From positions 62,001 to 126,000 of the forward strand of contig NZ_RCNT01000004.1 in assembly GCF_003688285.1 (NCBI RefSeq): DNA of 64,000 nucleotides. The letters run 5' to 3'. The notes under the pieces are model-generated. The model saw nothing but the letters and a program-made list of their open reading frames with translations. It was not told the origin of the DNA and ran no database searches. The DNA is from Rhodophyticola porphyridii (lineage in GTDB: Bacteria; Pseudomonadota; Alphaproteobacteria; Rhodobacterales; Rhodobacteraceae). The position numbers and the translations under genes are program-made. The stretch's first letter is position 1; each line of letters opens with the position of its first letter. Positions 35,124-44,330 of the stretch are shown here, in pieces.

Positions 35124-35987
35124 ATGCCAAGCCCGAACACCAATGAATCCAGCCTTGTCGAGATGGCCGTCTCGGGCGTGATTACCACGCCAGCGGTGCG
35201 ACCGGGCCAGTATATCCCTTATCCTGATGGCCACGCGACGGTGCTGCCGGGGATGTACGGGATCACCTATAACGTGCGCTGCGGGGATCGCGCCTTCGGT
35301 TGGGCGGGCGATCACGTGGAACCGGGCGTGTCCATCGATGACGAGACCGATGCCGGCCGCCACCATGCGCTGCATTACCTCAACTGCATCGGCAACGAGG
35401 CCATGGTGACCTCCGGCATGGCCGCAGGCGAACGCGGCATCGTTGTTGGCGAACATGCACGCATTCTGGTGCAGTTCTCGCCCGAAGCGCATGAGGTGAT
35501 GGCGCCCGGAGACCGCATTCAGGTGATGACAATGGGTCAGGGCCTTGCGCTGACCGATCATCCCGGCGTCGCCCTGAAGAAGATGAGCCCACGCCTGTTC
35601 CACGCGATGGGAATCACCGAACAAGGGTCGCGGCTGCATGTGAATGTGGCCATGGAACTGCCGGTGCGCATCATGGGCTCCGGCGCCGAGCTGAACTCGG
35701 AATATGTCGATCAGGATCTGATGTCGGGGGACCGGGCGCTGATGGCGGAGCTTGGCATCGACCAGATGCGTTTGGGCGATCTGATCGCCATCCGCCATGC
35801 CGATCACCACTGGGGGCGGTCCTACCGGGAAGGCGCGGTGTCGATCTGCCTGTGCATCCATGGCGACAGCGTGATGGCGGGACATGGCCCCGGCATCCTG
35901 ACCCTGATGACCGCGCGGGACGGCACGATCGATTTCGACATCAGTGCCGACGCCAATATCGCCCAACTTCTCGATCTCGGAGCCTGA
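35124..35987 (+). CDS. DUF4438 domain protein, first tandem copy
   Basis: 287 residues. It shows the family pattern ESSLVEMAVSGVITTPAV, then GMYGITYNVRCGDRAFGW and GDHVEPGVS, with a long beta-rich body. DUF4438 proteins have a solved structural-genomics fold but, to my knowledge, no assigned reaction. It is the first gene of the eight-gene plus-strand operon. ATG 35124 is supported by GGAGGAG; longer frames upstream run through the promoter region. Its paralogue follows after 3 bp. Confidence 0.85.
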   Translation: MPSPNTNESSLVEMAVSGVITTPAVRPGQYIPYPDGHATVLPGMYGITYNVRCGDRAFGWAGDHVEPGVSIDDETDAGRHHALHYLNCIGNEAMVTSGMAAGERGIVVGEHARILVQFSPEAHEVMAPGDRIQVMTMGQGLALTDHPGVALKKMSPRLFHAMGITEQGSRLHVNVAMELPVRIMGSGAELNSEYVDQDLMSGDRALMAELGIDQMRLGDLIAIRHADHHWGRSYREGAVSICLCIHGDSVMAGHGPGILTLMTARDGTIDFDISADANIAQLLDLGA

Positions 35988-35990
35988 TCC

Positions 35991-36869
35991 ATGAGCATTC
36001 AAACAAACGCCGCCGATATCGTCACCGTTTCGGTTTTGGGGCAGGTCGCAAACCCGTCCCTGTCCGGTCTGCCCGCCGAGCCCTACCGGCTCGATGCCGA
36101 TGGCCGCGCCTTTCTCTGGCCGACGTTCGGCGGGATCGTCTACAACGTCACCGTGGGAGACAGCGCCTTCGGCTGGTCCGGCGACTGCATTCATCCCTCC
36201 GTCAGCATTGCCCACCCGGACGCCAACAAGAACCGGGGCCTGAACGTTTTTGCCTGCGTCGGGAACGGGGCGCTGATCGTCAGCGGTGCCGCCAAGGGCG
36301 CGCGCGGCGTCGTCACCGGCAAATCAGGCCGGTTTTCGGATCAGGTGATCATCCATTTCGATGGCGAGACCCGACGCAAGATCGCCGTCGACGACCGGAT
36401 TCTGGTCAAGAGCGAGGGTGTCGGCCTATGCGTGCCCGCCTGCCCGGAGGTTCATTTCAAATCCCTGTCGCCAACCCTGTTCGATGCGCTGCCGAAACGG
36501 ATCGAAGACGATGTGCTGATGATGGGTGTCTGCGCGACGATCCCGCCCCACCTGGTCGGCGCGGGCGCGGGTCTGACATCGGAAGGCGGGTCGCTTCATA
36601 TCCAGTCCACCGACCGGGCAGAGCTGGCCAAGTTGGGGCTGGACGGGCTGCGCCTTGGAGATGTGGTGGCGATCGAGGACACCGACAGCCGGTACAATCA
36701 CGGCTATCTGCGTGGTGCGATGGGGATCGGGATCATCGGCCAGACGGATGGTCCGCGCGCGGGCTACGGCCCCGGCATGACAGTGGTGATGACCGCGCCC
36801 GCCGGACAATTGGGCGCCTATGACGCGCCCGGCACGAACATCGCCGATATCCTGGGGCTGAAAGCATGA
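35991..36869 (+). CDS. DUF4438 domain protein, second tandem copy
   Basis: 292 residues, colinear with the first copy: TFGGIVYNVTVGDSAFGWSG corresponds to GMYGITYNVRCGDRAFGWAG, and both end in a G-P-G-M/I-T/L-V-M block followed by NIA-D/Q-ILGL/LLDLG. The two are clearly diverged paralogues and probably form a heteromer. Its stop overlaps the next start by 4 bp. No catalytic motif that I recognise. Confidence 0.85.
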   Translation: MSIQTNAADIVTVSVLGQVANPSLSGLPAEPYRLDADGRAFLWPTFGGIVYNVTVGDSAFGWSGDCIHPSVSIAHPDANKNRGLNVFACVGNGALIVSGAAKGARGVVTGKSGRFSDQVIIHFDGETRRKIAVDDRILVKSEGVGLCVPACPEVHFKSLSPTLFDALPKRIEDDVLMMGVCATIPPHLVGAGAGLTSEGGSLHIQSTDRAELAKLGLDGLRLGDVVAIEDTDSRYNHGYLRGAMGIGIIGQTDGPRAGYGPGMTVVMTAPAGQLGAYDAPGTNIADILGLKA

Positions 36870-37954
36870 CCCGCGCCATCCCCATGACCAATGTCGACCG
36901 GGCGCAACTGCGCGCCTTCGTGTCCGAAGGGTTCGAGGCGCTCGGCCTCACCGCGGAGGATGCGGGCATCTTCGCCGATGCGCTGATCTTCTCGGAGTTG
37001 CGGTTCCACCCCGGTCAGGGCCAGGGCGTGGCGCGGTTGCGCCGGTATCATGAGCGGATCGGCAATGGTGAGGTGAACCCGCGCGCGGACTGGTCCATCG
37101 TCAAGGAAGGCCCCGCACTGGCGCTGGTCGATGCGCATAACGGCATCGGCACGGTGGCGGCGGCCAAAGCGATGCGGCTTGCGATCGGGAAGGCTAAGGA
37201 GGGCGGCATCGGCACGGTGATCGTGCGCAACTCCACCCATTACGGCTCCAGCGCGGTCCATGCCTGTCAGGCGCTGGATCACGGCTGCATCGGCATCGCC
37301 TTCACCAATGCGGGCCCGGAGATGGCCCCCTGGGGCGGGCGCGAAGGTGTGACCGGCACCAATCCGTGGTCCATCGCGGCCCCGTCCGATCAGGGTTTCC
37401 CGACAGTGCTCGACATCGCGATCACGACCGCGGGCAAGGGCATGATGAACTGGCTGATCCGTGAGGGGAAGAAAATGCCGCTGGACTGGGCGATCACCCC
37501 CGACGGCGAGGAAACCGACGATCCGGCGGCCGCGCTGAAAGGTCCGCTTTTGGGGATCGGCGGGCATAAGGGCTATGGGCTGGCCTTCATGACCGAGGCC
37601 TTGACTGGCGTGCTGTCGGGCGGCGGCTTCGGCCTGACGCCCTATTCCGACCCGAAGAAACTCGATGTGTCCCATTACTTCCAGGCCATCGACATCTCGT
37701 GGTTCATGGCCCCCGAAGACTATGCCGCGCGGATGGGTGAGTTCGTCCAGATGGCCAAGAGCCGCGCGCTCCGCCCCGGTTTCGACGAGATCCTCGTCCC
37801 CGGCGAACAGGAGGCGCGGCGCACGGCGGCGAAATCCGAAAACGGCGTGCCAATCGATGATGTGGTACTGGCCGACATGCAGGCGCTTGGCCGCGAGTTG
37901 AACCTCAAGACCACGCTGGACCCCATCGGCCCCTATACCGGCGACACGCTGTGA
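36866..37954 (+). CDS. Ldh-family (malate/L-lactate/ureidoglycolate dehydrogenase type) oxidoreductase
   Basis: 362 residues. NSTHYGSSAVHACQAL carries the catalytic His, and FTNAGPEMAPWGGREGVTGT and KGYGLAFMTEAL are hallmarks of the family that includes malate dehydrogenase (Ldh type), ureidoglycolate dehydrogenase AllD and Delta1-piperideine-2-carboxylate reductase. It uses NAD(P) to interconvert a 2-hydroxy (or cyclic imino) acid and a 2-oxo acid. It is coupled to both neighbours (ATGA and GTGA overlaps). Confidence 0.9.
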   Translation: MTRAIPMTNVDRAQLRAFVSEGFEALGLTAEDAGIFADALIFSELRFHPGQGQGVARLRRYHERIGNGEVNPRADWSIVKEGPALALVDAHNGIGTVAAAKAMRLAIGKAKEGGIGTVIVRNSTHYGSSAVHACQALDHGCIGIAFTNAGPEMAPWGGREGVTGTNPWSIAAPSDQGFPTVLDIAITTAGKGMMNWLIREGKKMPLDWAITPDGEETDDPAAALKGPLLGIGGHKGYGLAFMTEALTGVLSGGGFGLTPYSDPKKLDVSHYFQAIDISWFMAPEDYAARMGEFVQMAKSRALRPGFDEILVPGEQEARRTAAKSENGVPIDDVVLADMQALGRELNLKTTLDPIGPYTGDTL

Positions 37955-39102
37955 AACCGCTCGACGCCGCTTTCCACGCCCGCGCAGGCGACAGGCTGCG
38001 GGCGCGGGCACAGGCGGCGGGACTGGACGGGTTATTGCTGCTCCGCGCGGCCAATCTGGCCTATGCGACGGGGCTGTTTCTCTCGGCGAATGAACGGCCC
38101 ATGGGGGTCTGGTTGCCGGTGGAGGGCACGCCGATCCTGATGCTGCCAGGCTTGGAGCGGGAAAATGCCGAGGGCACGGGCCTGTCCGATCTGCGTTTCT
38201 ATGACGAGTTTCCGGGCGAGGTGCCGCCGGTGCTTTGGATGCTCGACCAGATCGGACGCAAGCGCGTCGGCATCGACCTGCTGGATGCCGCCCTCCTGGA
38301 CGCCGTGCGCGACCGGCTGGCGCATCTTGACCTGACCGATCACGCGATGGCCGCGCGCACGATCAAGGAACCGGAGGAGATCGCGCTGATCGCCGAAGCC
38401 GCCTCCTTCGCCGACCTCTTCCTGACCCGCCTGCACCATACCGCCGGGGACATCATCGCCCAGGGCGGCACCGAAACCGACCTGATGGCCGATGCCATGG
38501 ACCACGCGAAGGGCGCACTTTTCGCGCACCACAAGGCCGCCTTCGCGGGCACGCCCATGGGCATCACCGCCTCGGTCCATTCGGGGCCACGCGCCGCCCT
38601 GCCCCACGGCGCGGTGCTGGAGCGGGTGCCACAACCCGGCGAGACGCTGATCGCCGGGATCGGGGCCAGCCTCGGCGGGTATCACGCTGAAAGCGGCGTG
38701 ACCCTGATCCTGGGCGAGATCACCGCCGAACAGCACCGGATCATGCAGACGATGGCGGCCTGCAACGACGCCGCTGTCGCCGCCTGCGCTGCGCGCCGGA
38801 CCTGCGCGCAGGCCAACGACGCGGCGCTGGAGACCCTGCGCGCGGCGGGTCTCGGAGACGCCATCCGTCACCGGATCGGCCACGGCATGGGACTGGAGGG
38901 GCACGAGGCCCCGTGGCTCGCGCCCGGTGATCCCACCCCGATCCGGACGCATATGATCTTTTCCAACGAGCCAGGCGTCTACCGCCCCGGCATTGACGGA
39001 TACCGCACCATCAACACCATGATCGTGACCGAAACAGGGGTCGATATCCCGTCCCGGTTTCAAGCCAATACGCCGATCGACGCCCGTGTCATCGCAATCT
39101 GA
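37951..39102 (+). CDS. M24 'pita-bread' family protein, creatinase-like, metal site degenerate
   Basis: 383 residues with an N-terminal creatinase-type domain (about 1-135) and a C-terminal M24 domain. SGPRAALPHG (about 209-218) keeps the catalytic-type His. In aminopeptidases the metal is held by D-D-H-E-E. Here the stretch GIGASLGGYHAESG has Gly and Glu in place of the two Asp, the His (GHGMGLEGHEAP, about 310) and first Glu (NEPGVY, about 338) remain, and the last Glu is Ile (GYRTINTM). A metal-free C-N hydrolase like creatinase or ectoine hydrolase (DoeA) is therefore more likely than a prolidase. It starts with GTG overlapping the previous stop. Confidence 0.85.
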   Translation: MKPLDAAFHARAGDRLRARAQAAGLDGLLLLRAANLAYATGLFLSANERPMGVWLPVEGTPILMLPGLERENAEGTGLSDLRFYDEFPGEVPPVLWMLDQIGRKRVGIDLLDAALLDAVRDRLAHLDLTDHAMAARTIKEPEEIALIAEAASFADLFLTRLHHTAGDIIAQGGTETDLMADAMDHAKGALFAHHKAAFAGTPMGITASVHSGPRAALPHGAVLERVPQPGETLIAGIGASLGGYHAESGVTLILGEITAEQHRIMQTMAACNDAAVAACAARRTCAQANDAALETLRAAGLGDAIRHRIGHGMGLEGHEAPWLAPGDPTPIRTHMIFSNEPGVYRPGIDGYRTINTMIVTETGVDIPSRFQANTPIDARVIAI

Positions 39103-39114
39103 GGAGTTCCCGAG

Positions 39115-40341
39115 ATGCCCGAACCAGCCGCCTGGAAATACCAGAAAATCACCAAGCCGATGTTCGATGCCCCCGTCGAGGAACGCCTCTTCTATGGTCG
39201 GGTCATCACCTGCGTGGGCGATGAGGTGATCGAGGACGGGTTTGTCCATCTCAAGGACGGTAAGATCGCCGCGGTCGGCGCGCGCGCCGATGCGCCCGGC
39301 GGGATCGCCGAGACCGATACCGGCGGCAAGACCCTGATGCCGGGCATGATGAACAGCCACGCGCATCTCAGCTGGGACGGCATTCACGAGTTGAGCCAGC
39401 AAAGCATGTTCGATCCGCCCGAAATCCGCGCCTACAAGGCGGCCGGCAACATGCTCAAATCCCTGCGCGCGGGCATTACGCTGGTACGCGACCTGGGCGT
39501 GCACAACGCCAACCTCTTTACCAAGCAGGCCGTGGCGCAGGGCATCTTTCCCGGCCCCCGCCTGCTGGTCTCGGGCGAGGCCATCATCCAGACCGGCGGG
39601 CACACCTACTGGGTCTGCCGCGAGGCGAGCGGTGCCGATGAAATGCGCCGCGCCGTGCGCGATCAGGTCAAGGGCGGCGCGGATCTGATCAAGATCATGG
39701 CCTGCCACGACACGCTGGAATTCACCGATGACGAGTTGCACGCCGTCATCGACGAGGCCCATCGCAACGGCATCCCGATCACGGCCCACGCCACCTACAA
39801 CGACTGCATCAAGCGCGTGGCCGAGTTCGGCATCGATTGCGTGGAGCATGGCGGGTCGATGACCGACGAGACGATTCAGGTGCTGCTGGACCGCAAGCTG
39901 CCCATCGTCACGACCTTCTCCGCCCTGGTCATACAGGCGAACGAGGAAATCGCGCGCGCTTTCGGCATCCCCGAATGGAAGATCGCGGAGCGTAAGCGCG
40001 CCGTGGCCGACAAGAGCCGGTTCGACGGTCTGGTCCGCGCCGCGAAGGCGGGCGTGCCGATCGTCTTCGGCACCGACGCGGGCAGCCCGGCGGTGGAACA
40101 TGACCGGATCGTGCCCGAGCTTGGCTTCATGGTGGAGGTGGGCGTCTGCCCCGACAATCTGGATGCCCTGCGCGCCATCACAGCGCGGGCGGCGGTACTG
40201 AACGGGTTCGGCGACAGGCTCGGCACGCTGGAGGCCGGGAAACTGGCCGACATGATCGTGGTCGACGGCAAGCCGGACCAGGACCTCACGGCACTGGAGA
40301 AGGTCGAGATGACCTTCATCGACGGCAAAAGGATGCACTGA
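39115..40341 (+). CDS. Amidohydrolase (prolidase / imidazolonepropionase-like subgroup)
   Basis: 408 residues. The metal-dependent TIM barrel has HXH in NSHAHLSW (about 81-83), a probable bridging Lys in DLIKIMACHD (about 192), His in ITAHATYNDC and CVEHGGSM, and the catalytic Asp in FGTDAGSP (about 319). This set fits the Sgx9260/Xaa-Arg dipeptidase-like amidohydrolases, which cleave N-acyl or dipeptide amides. GAGGAG lies before the ATG. Cytoplasmic. Confidence 0.9.
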   Translation: MPEPAAWKYQKITKPMFDAPVEERLFYGRVITCVGDEVIEDGFVHLKDGKIAAVGARADAPGGIAETDTGGKTLMPGMMNSHAHLSWDGIHELSQQSMFDPPEIRAYKAAGNMLKSLRAGITLVRDLGVHNANLFTKQAVAQGIFPGPRLLVSGEAIIQTGGHTYWVCREASGADEMRRAVRDQVKGGADLIKIMACHDTLEFTDDELHAVIDEAHRNGIPITAHATYNDCIKRVAEFGIDCVEHGGSMTDETIQVLLDRKLPIVTTFSALVIQANEEIARAFGIPEWKIAERKRAVADKSRFDGLVRAAKAGVPIVFGTDAGSPAVEHDRIVPELGFMVEVGVCPDNLDALRAITARAAVLNGFGDRLGTLEAGKLADMIVVDGKPDQDLTALEKVEMTFIDGKRMH

Positions 40342-40342
40342 C

Positions 40343-41530
40343 ATGGCCCAATCGCTTTTGCTGCAACGCACAGCGCCCCGCATCGTCGACGAGGACGGAT
40401 CGTTTCGCACCAGAATGCTGGAGATCGCCTCCGGCCTCGACGATGTCATCGCCCTTGGCCGGGGCGACCCGGATTTTCACACCCCCGCCCATGTGGTCGA
40501 GGCCGCGAAGGCCGCGCTCGACGACAATCAGCACCACTATACCGGGCCCACCGGGCTGCCCCAGCTTCGGCAGGCGATCTGCGACAACCTGCGGGCGGAT
40601 TACGGCCTGGATTACACCGCCGACGAGATCATCGTCACCGCCGGCGTGCAGGAAAGCATCATGTTGTGCATGTTGGGTCTGGTGCAGGCCGGCGACGAGG
40701 TGCTGATCACCTCGCCGCGGTTCACCACCTATGACACGGCGGTGCATCTCTGCGGTGGCACACCGGTGCCGGTGCCGACCTACCAGAAAGACGATTTCGC
40801 GCTGGACGTGGCCGAAATCGAAAAACGCATCACGCCGAAAACGCGCATGTTCGTGATGGTCTCCCCCAACAACCCCACGGGCGCCGTGACGCCGCCCGAT
40901 GTGATCCGGAAGATCGCCGATCTGGCGGTCAGGCACGATATTCTGGTCATCGCCGACGAGATCTATGCCAAGTTGGTCTATCCGCCGCACGAGCACCTGT
41001 CGCTGGCGACACTTCCGGGGATGAAGGAGCGCACGATCACGCTCAACGGCTTTTCGAAGACCTATGCCATGACCGGCTGGCGCGTGGGCTACATGGCCGC
41101 GCCCGCGGATTTCGTGGAGAAGCTGACCGAGCCACGGCACACACTGTCGATCAACACCTGCACCATATCGCAATTCGCAGCGCTGGCCGCCCTTACCGGC
41201 CCGCAGGACGAGATGGAAGCGACCTTCCGCGCCTATGCCGAGCGCCGCGCCTATCTGATGGGGGCGCTGACCGAGTTGGGCCTGAGCTTCGGCGCGCCAG
41301 GCGGCGCGTTCTACATCTACACCAACATCTCCTCCACGGGCATGAAGGCCAAACCGTTTTGCGAGAACCTGCTGCGGGAGACCGGCGTCATGGTCTTTCC
41401 CGGTGACATGTTCGGCGAGCCGGACAGCGATTTCATCCGCATCTCCTATCTGCAACCGCTGCCGGTGATCGAAGAGGCGATGGCGCGGATCAAGGGGTTC
41501 ATCGCCAGACATGCGGGGGCGGCGGCATGA
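40343..41530 (+). CDS. Class I/II PLP aminotransferase (plus-strand operon copy)
   Basis: 395 residues. VSPNNPTGAVTPPD, VIADEIYAKL and the PLP Lys in NGFSKTYAMTGWRVGY (about 238) define the fold. It is paralogous to the enzyme at 32163-33365, which suggests that the two halves of the locus handle related amino acids or that one pathway needs two transaminations. AAGGA lies before the ATG, one base after the amidohydrolase stop. Confidence 0.92.
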   Translation: MAQSLLLQRTAPRIVDEDGSFRTRMLEIASGLDDVIALGRGDPDFHTPAHVVEAAKAALDDNQHHYTGPTGLPQLRQAICDNLRADYGLDYTADEIIVTAGVQESIMLCMLGLVQAGDEVLITSPRFTTYDTAVHLCGGTPVPVPTYQKDDFALDVAEIEKRITPKTRMFVMVSPNNPTGAVTPPDVIRKIADLAVRHDILVIADEIYAKLVYPPHEHLSLATLPGMKERTITLNGFSKTYAMTGWRVGYMAAPADFVEKLTEPRHTLSINTCTISQFAALAALTGPQDEMEATFRAYAERRAYLMGALTELGLSFGAPGGAFYIYTNISSTGMKAKPFCENLLRETGVMVFPGDMFGEPDSDFIRISYLQPLPVIEEAMARIKGFIARHAGAAA

Positions 41531-42957
41531 GCAACATGACCCCAAATCCGGAGGAGAAATTCGTCGGCATCCAGGTCTCGCCGATCAGCTTCATCGACGA
41601 GGGTGTGGAGACCGTCCTCGATACGCTCAAGGATCGCGTCGGCGTCAACGTCCTGATGCTCGGCACCGTGTCCTGGCTCGGCCTGAAGACCGGGCGCAGC
41701 ATCGCGCACGAGCTGGATGGCTGGCCCGATCACGGAGTGCCTGAACCTTTCACCATGAAGGGCGGGGCCTATTTCAACCCCGATCCGCGCTACTACACCA
41801 AGACGCTGATCAAGGAGTTCCGCGCCACCGATGCGGAGATGGAGGGGATCGACATCCTCGATCTGGTGATCCCCGAGGCCCATAAACGCGGCATGAAGGT
41901 CTATGTCGAACTGATGGAACCCTTCTTCAAATACGCAGGCCACGGATCGGCCAGCGCGGTGGATATCCCCAACCTCGCCACCTGCATGGAGGTCGACGTG
42001 TTCGGCCGCCGCAAAGACGAGCCGTCGACCTCGAACACCGACTACCGCAACTGGATGCACGCGATCATCGAGGATCAGGTGCGCAATTACGAGATCGACG
42101 GGATCATGTGGTGCAATGAGCGGAACTCGCCGCTGGACCAGATGATGCAGGGCCAGGCGCCGGGCGATTTCTCGGAGGCGGCGCGGGCGGAGGCCACGCT
42201 GCGCGGTATCGACGTGGAGGCCTGCCGCAGGGGCTGCATCGCGATGTATGATTTCATGCAGAACGCCCTTGGCGGCAAGGAATTCGACGACGGAGCCTTC
42301 ATCACCTTCATCCGCACGCTTCTCGAAAATCCCGAAGTGCTGATCTGGGAACGCTTCTGGCTGGAGCGCAACAAGGATCTGGACCGGGAGCTTTACGGGC
42401 TGGTGAAATGGTGCAAACCCGCCCTGCCCTTCGGCCTCAATGTCTGGAACCGCAATCATTTCAACCTGTTCCGCCGCGCCCAATGGCCGTGGCACGAACA
42501 GACGATGTATGCCGACTGGGTCAAGCCGATCACCTATCAGCACCAGTCGGGCGAGATCTGGCACAAGGAGTTCGGCTTTTTCCGGAACACGATCCTGCGG
42601 GATTTCGACCCTGCGGTGGCGATGAAGATCATGGACGGGATCCTCGGCATCCAGGGCTCCGGTATCGACACCGTGATCCAGGACGGTCTGGATCCCGACA
42701 CCTACGTTTTCGGGCAATGCGAGGCGGCGCTGACGGGGGTGCACGACAAGGCCAAGGTCTTCATGGGTCTCGGCATCGACGCGCCGCGGGTGCGCGCGGA
42801 TCAGGCAAAATGCACTCCCGATATCGCCTACCGCTCGGTCATGGCCACCTATCGCGCCGGCGGGCACGGGGTGGTGTTGTCCCCCAATTACGCCTCCATG
42901 CATCTGACCAATCTGGACGGTGTTGCCAAGGCACTGACCGAACTGGGACTGAAATGA
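41527..42957 (+). CDS. Uncharacterised TIM-barrel-like protein (glycosidase-fold hypothetical)
   Basis: 476 residues without signal peptide or membrane helix. Segments such as RGMKVYVELMEPFFKYAG, DGIMWCNERNSPLDQMM (about 196-212) and WERFWLERNKDLDRELYG resemble predicted glycoside-hydrolase-like TIM barrels, in which an acid follows the fourth strand (here the Glu of WCNER). No certain family can be named. It is coupled by 4-bp overlaps to the aminotransferase and the cyclic amidohydrolase, so it is a pathway member, not a bystander. It could act on a sugar or polyol conjugate. Confidence 0.75.
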   Translation: MSNMTPNPEEKFVGIQVSPISFIDEGVETVLDTLKDRVGVNVLMLGTVSWLGLKTGRSIAHELDGWPDHGVPEPFTMKGGAYFNPDPRYYTKTLIKEFRATDAEMEGIDILDLVIPEAHKRGMKVYVELMEPFFKYAGHGSASAVDIPNLATCMEVDVFGRRKDEPSTSNTDYRNWMHAIIEDQVRNYEIDGIMWCNERNSPLDQMMQGQAPGDFSEAARAEATLRGIDVEACRRGCIAMYDFMQNALGGKEFDDGAFITFIRTLLENPEVLIWERFWLERNKDLDRELYGLVKWCKPALPFGLNVWNRNHFNLFRRAQWPWHEQTMYADWVKPITYQHQSGEIWHKEFGFFRNTILRDFDPAVAMKIMDGILGIQGSGIDTVIQDGLDPDTYVFGQCEAALTGVHDKAKVFMGLGIDAPRVRADQAKCTPDIAYRSVMATYRAGGHGVVLSPNYASMHLTNLDGVAKALTELGLK

Positions 42958-44330
42958 CGGCGCTGGATACGCTGATTTCGGGTGGCGACGTGCTGCTGCC
43001 CGATGGCCTTCATCGCGTCGATCTGGGGCTCGCGGATGGCAAGGTGGCGGGCCTCTATGCGCCGGGCACCGCGCCGGAGGCATCCCGGATCATCGACGCC
43101 CGGGGGAAAACCGTGCTGCCCGGTATCGTGGATATTCATTTTCACGTCCGCGCGCCCGCCTATCCCGAACGCGGCACCGTCCTGTCGGAAACCCGGGCGG
43201 CGGCCGCAGGCGGGGTGACGACGCTCTTCGAGATGCCGATTTCCAAACCCTGCTGTTCGACGCCCGAAGAACTGGCCCGGCGCCGCGATCATTTCAGCGA
43301 AAATGCCGTCATCGACTTTGCGCTCTACGCCGCGCCTGGTGACCTGACCGAAGCCGGTCGCGACGCGATGATGGATCTCGGCTGCATCGGCTGGAAGATC
43401 TTCACCACGCCCTCGCCGCCAGGACGCGCCGACGAGTTCGAGGGGCTGGCCTTTCCCGACGAGGCCGACCAGCTTCGCGCGCTTGAGCTTTTGTCCGACA
43501 CTGGGCGACCGGTGGTGGTGCATGCCGAAAGCGCCGCGCTGCTGGCTCATTACGAGAATCTTGCCAAGGCGCTTGATCCGGCGGATGCCGCGACCCATGG
43601 CCTGTCCCGCCCGGCGATCTGCGAGGCGGTGGCGGTGGCCAAACTGCTGGCGATGAACCTCACCGCGCAGGCGAAGCTGCATATCGCGCATGTCACCTCC
43701 GCCGAAACCGTGGCCGTCCTGCGCGGCTTTGCCGGCACCTCGGACTTCACCGCCGAAACCTGCCCGCAATACCTGTTCGCCACCGAAGAGGACGTGGCGC
43801 GCGCGGGCATCTACGCCAAGGTGAACCCGCCGATCCGCCATCAGGCCGATCAGGATGCGCTCTGGCAGGCCATCGCCGACGGGGTGATCAACTACGTCAC
43901 CACCGACCACGCGCCCTTTGCAAAGGCCGAGAAACAGGCCGCCGAGGGGGATTTTCCCGGCGCGCCCCCGGGCGTTCCCGGCATCGAGTTCATCCTGCCC
44001 GCGATGCTGGATGCGGTGGCGCGCGGGCGGCTCGACCTGAAACGGGCCCATGATCTGATCTGTGCCAATGGCGCGCGGCGTTACGGGCTCTATCCGCAAA
44101 AAGGCGCCCTCTTGCCCGGGTCTGCGGCGGATGTCGCGATCGTGGATCTGGAAGGCGAGACCAGATTCGCGCCCGCCACGATGCACACCCACGCCCGCGA
44201 CGTGGCGCATCTGTTCTATGGCCGCGTGTTGCGCGGAAAGGTCTGCGAAACGATCCTCGCAGGGCGAAGCGTGTTCAAGGACGGCGCGGTGACCGGCAAG
44301 CAGGGGGGCGGCCGGTTCGTCCGGCGCTGA
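42954..44330 (+). CDS. Cyclic amidohydrolase (dihydroorotase/allantoinase/hydantoinase family)
   Basis: 458 residues. The HXH metal motif is in VDIHFHVRAPAYPERG (about 61-63), the carboxylated Lys in GCIGWKIF (about 147), other ligands in HAES (about 189) and HIAHVT (about 243), and the catalytic Asp in TTDHAPF (about 317). GMEFILPAML-like and GLYPQKGAL segments resemble allantoinases and dihydroorotases. It opens a cyclic amide. It is the last gene of the plus-strand operon; ATG 42954 overlaps the upstream stop, whereas longer frames run back through the previous gene. Confidence 0.9.
   Translation: MTALDTLISGGDVLLPDGLHRVDLGLADGKVAGLYAPGTAPEASRIIDARGKTVLPGIVDIHFHVRAPAYPERGTVLSETRAAAAGGVTTLFEMPISKPCCSTPEELARRRDHFSENAVIDFALYAAPGDLTEAGRDAMMDLGCIGWKIFTTPSPPGRADEFEGLAFPDEADQLRALELLSDTGRPVVVHAESAALLAHYENLAKALDPADAATHGLSRPAICEAVAVAKLLAMNLTAQAKLHIAHVTSAETVAVLRGFAGTSDFTAETCPQYLFATEEDVARAGIYAKVNPPIRHQADQDALWQAIADGVINYVTTDHAPFAKAEKQAAEGDFPGAPPGVPGIEFILPAMLDAVARGRLDLKRAHDLICANGARRYGLYPQKGALLPGSAADVAIVDLEGETRFAPATMHTHARDVAHLFYGRVLRGKVCETILAGRSVFKDGAVTGKQGGGRFVRR

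Noticed and set aside
30661-39102. Ectoine degradation (doeA/doeB)
   Set aside because: An M24 creatinase-like and an aspartoacylase-like protein are both present but lie in opposite operons. No ectoine transporter or DoeC/DoeX-type genes were seen, and the aspartoacylase-type sequence looks distant from DoeB.
38032-40449. An 805-codon antisense reading frame
   Set aside because: It runs opposite the M24-like and amidohydrolase genes, which have clear motifs and ribosome sites. Long antisense frames are common in GC-rich DNA, and this one has no recognisable domain.
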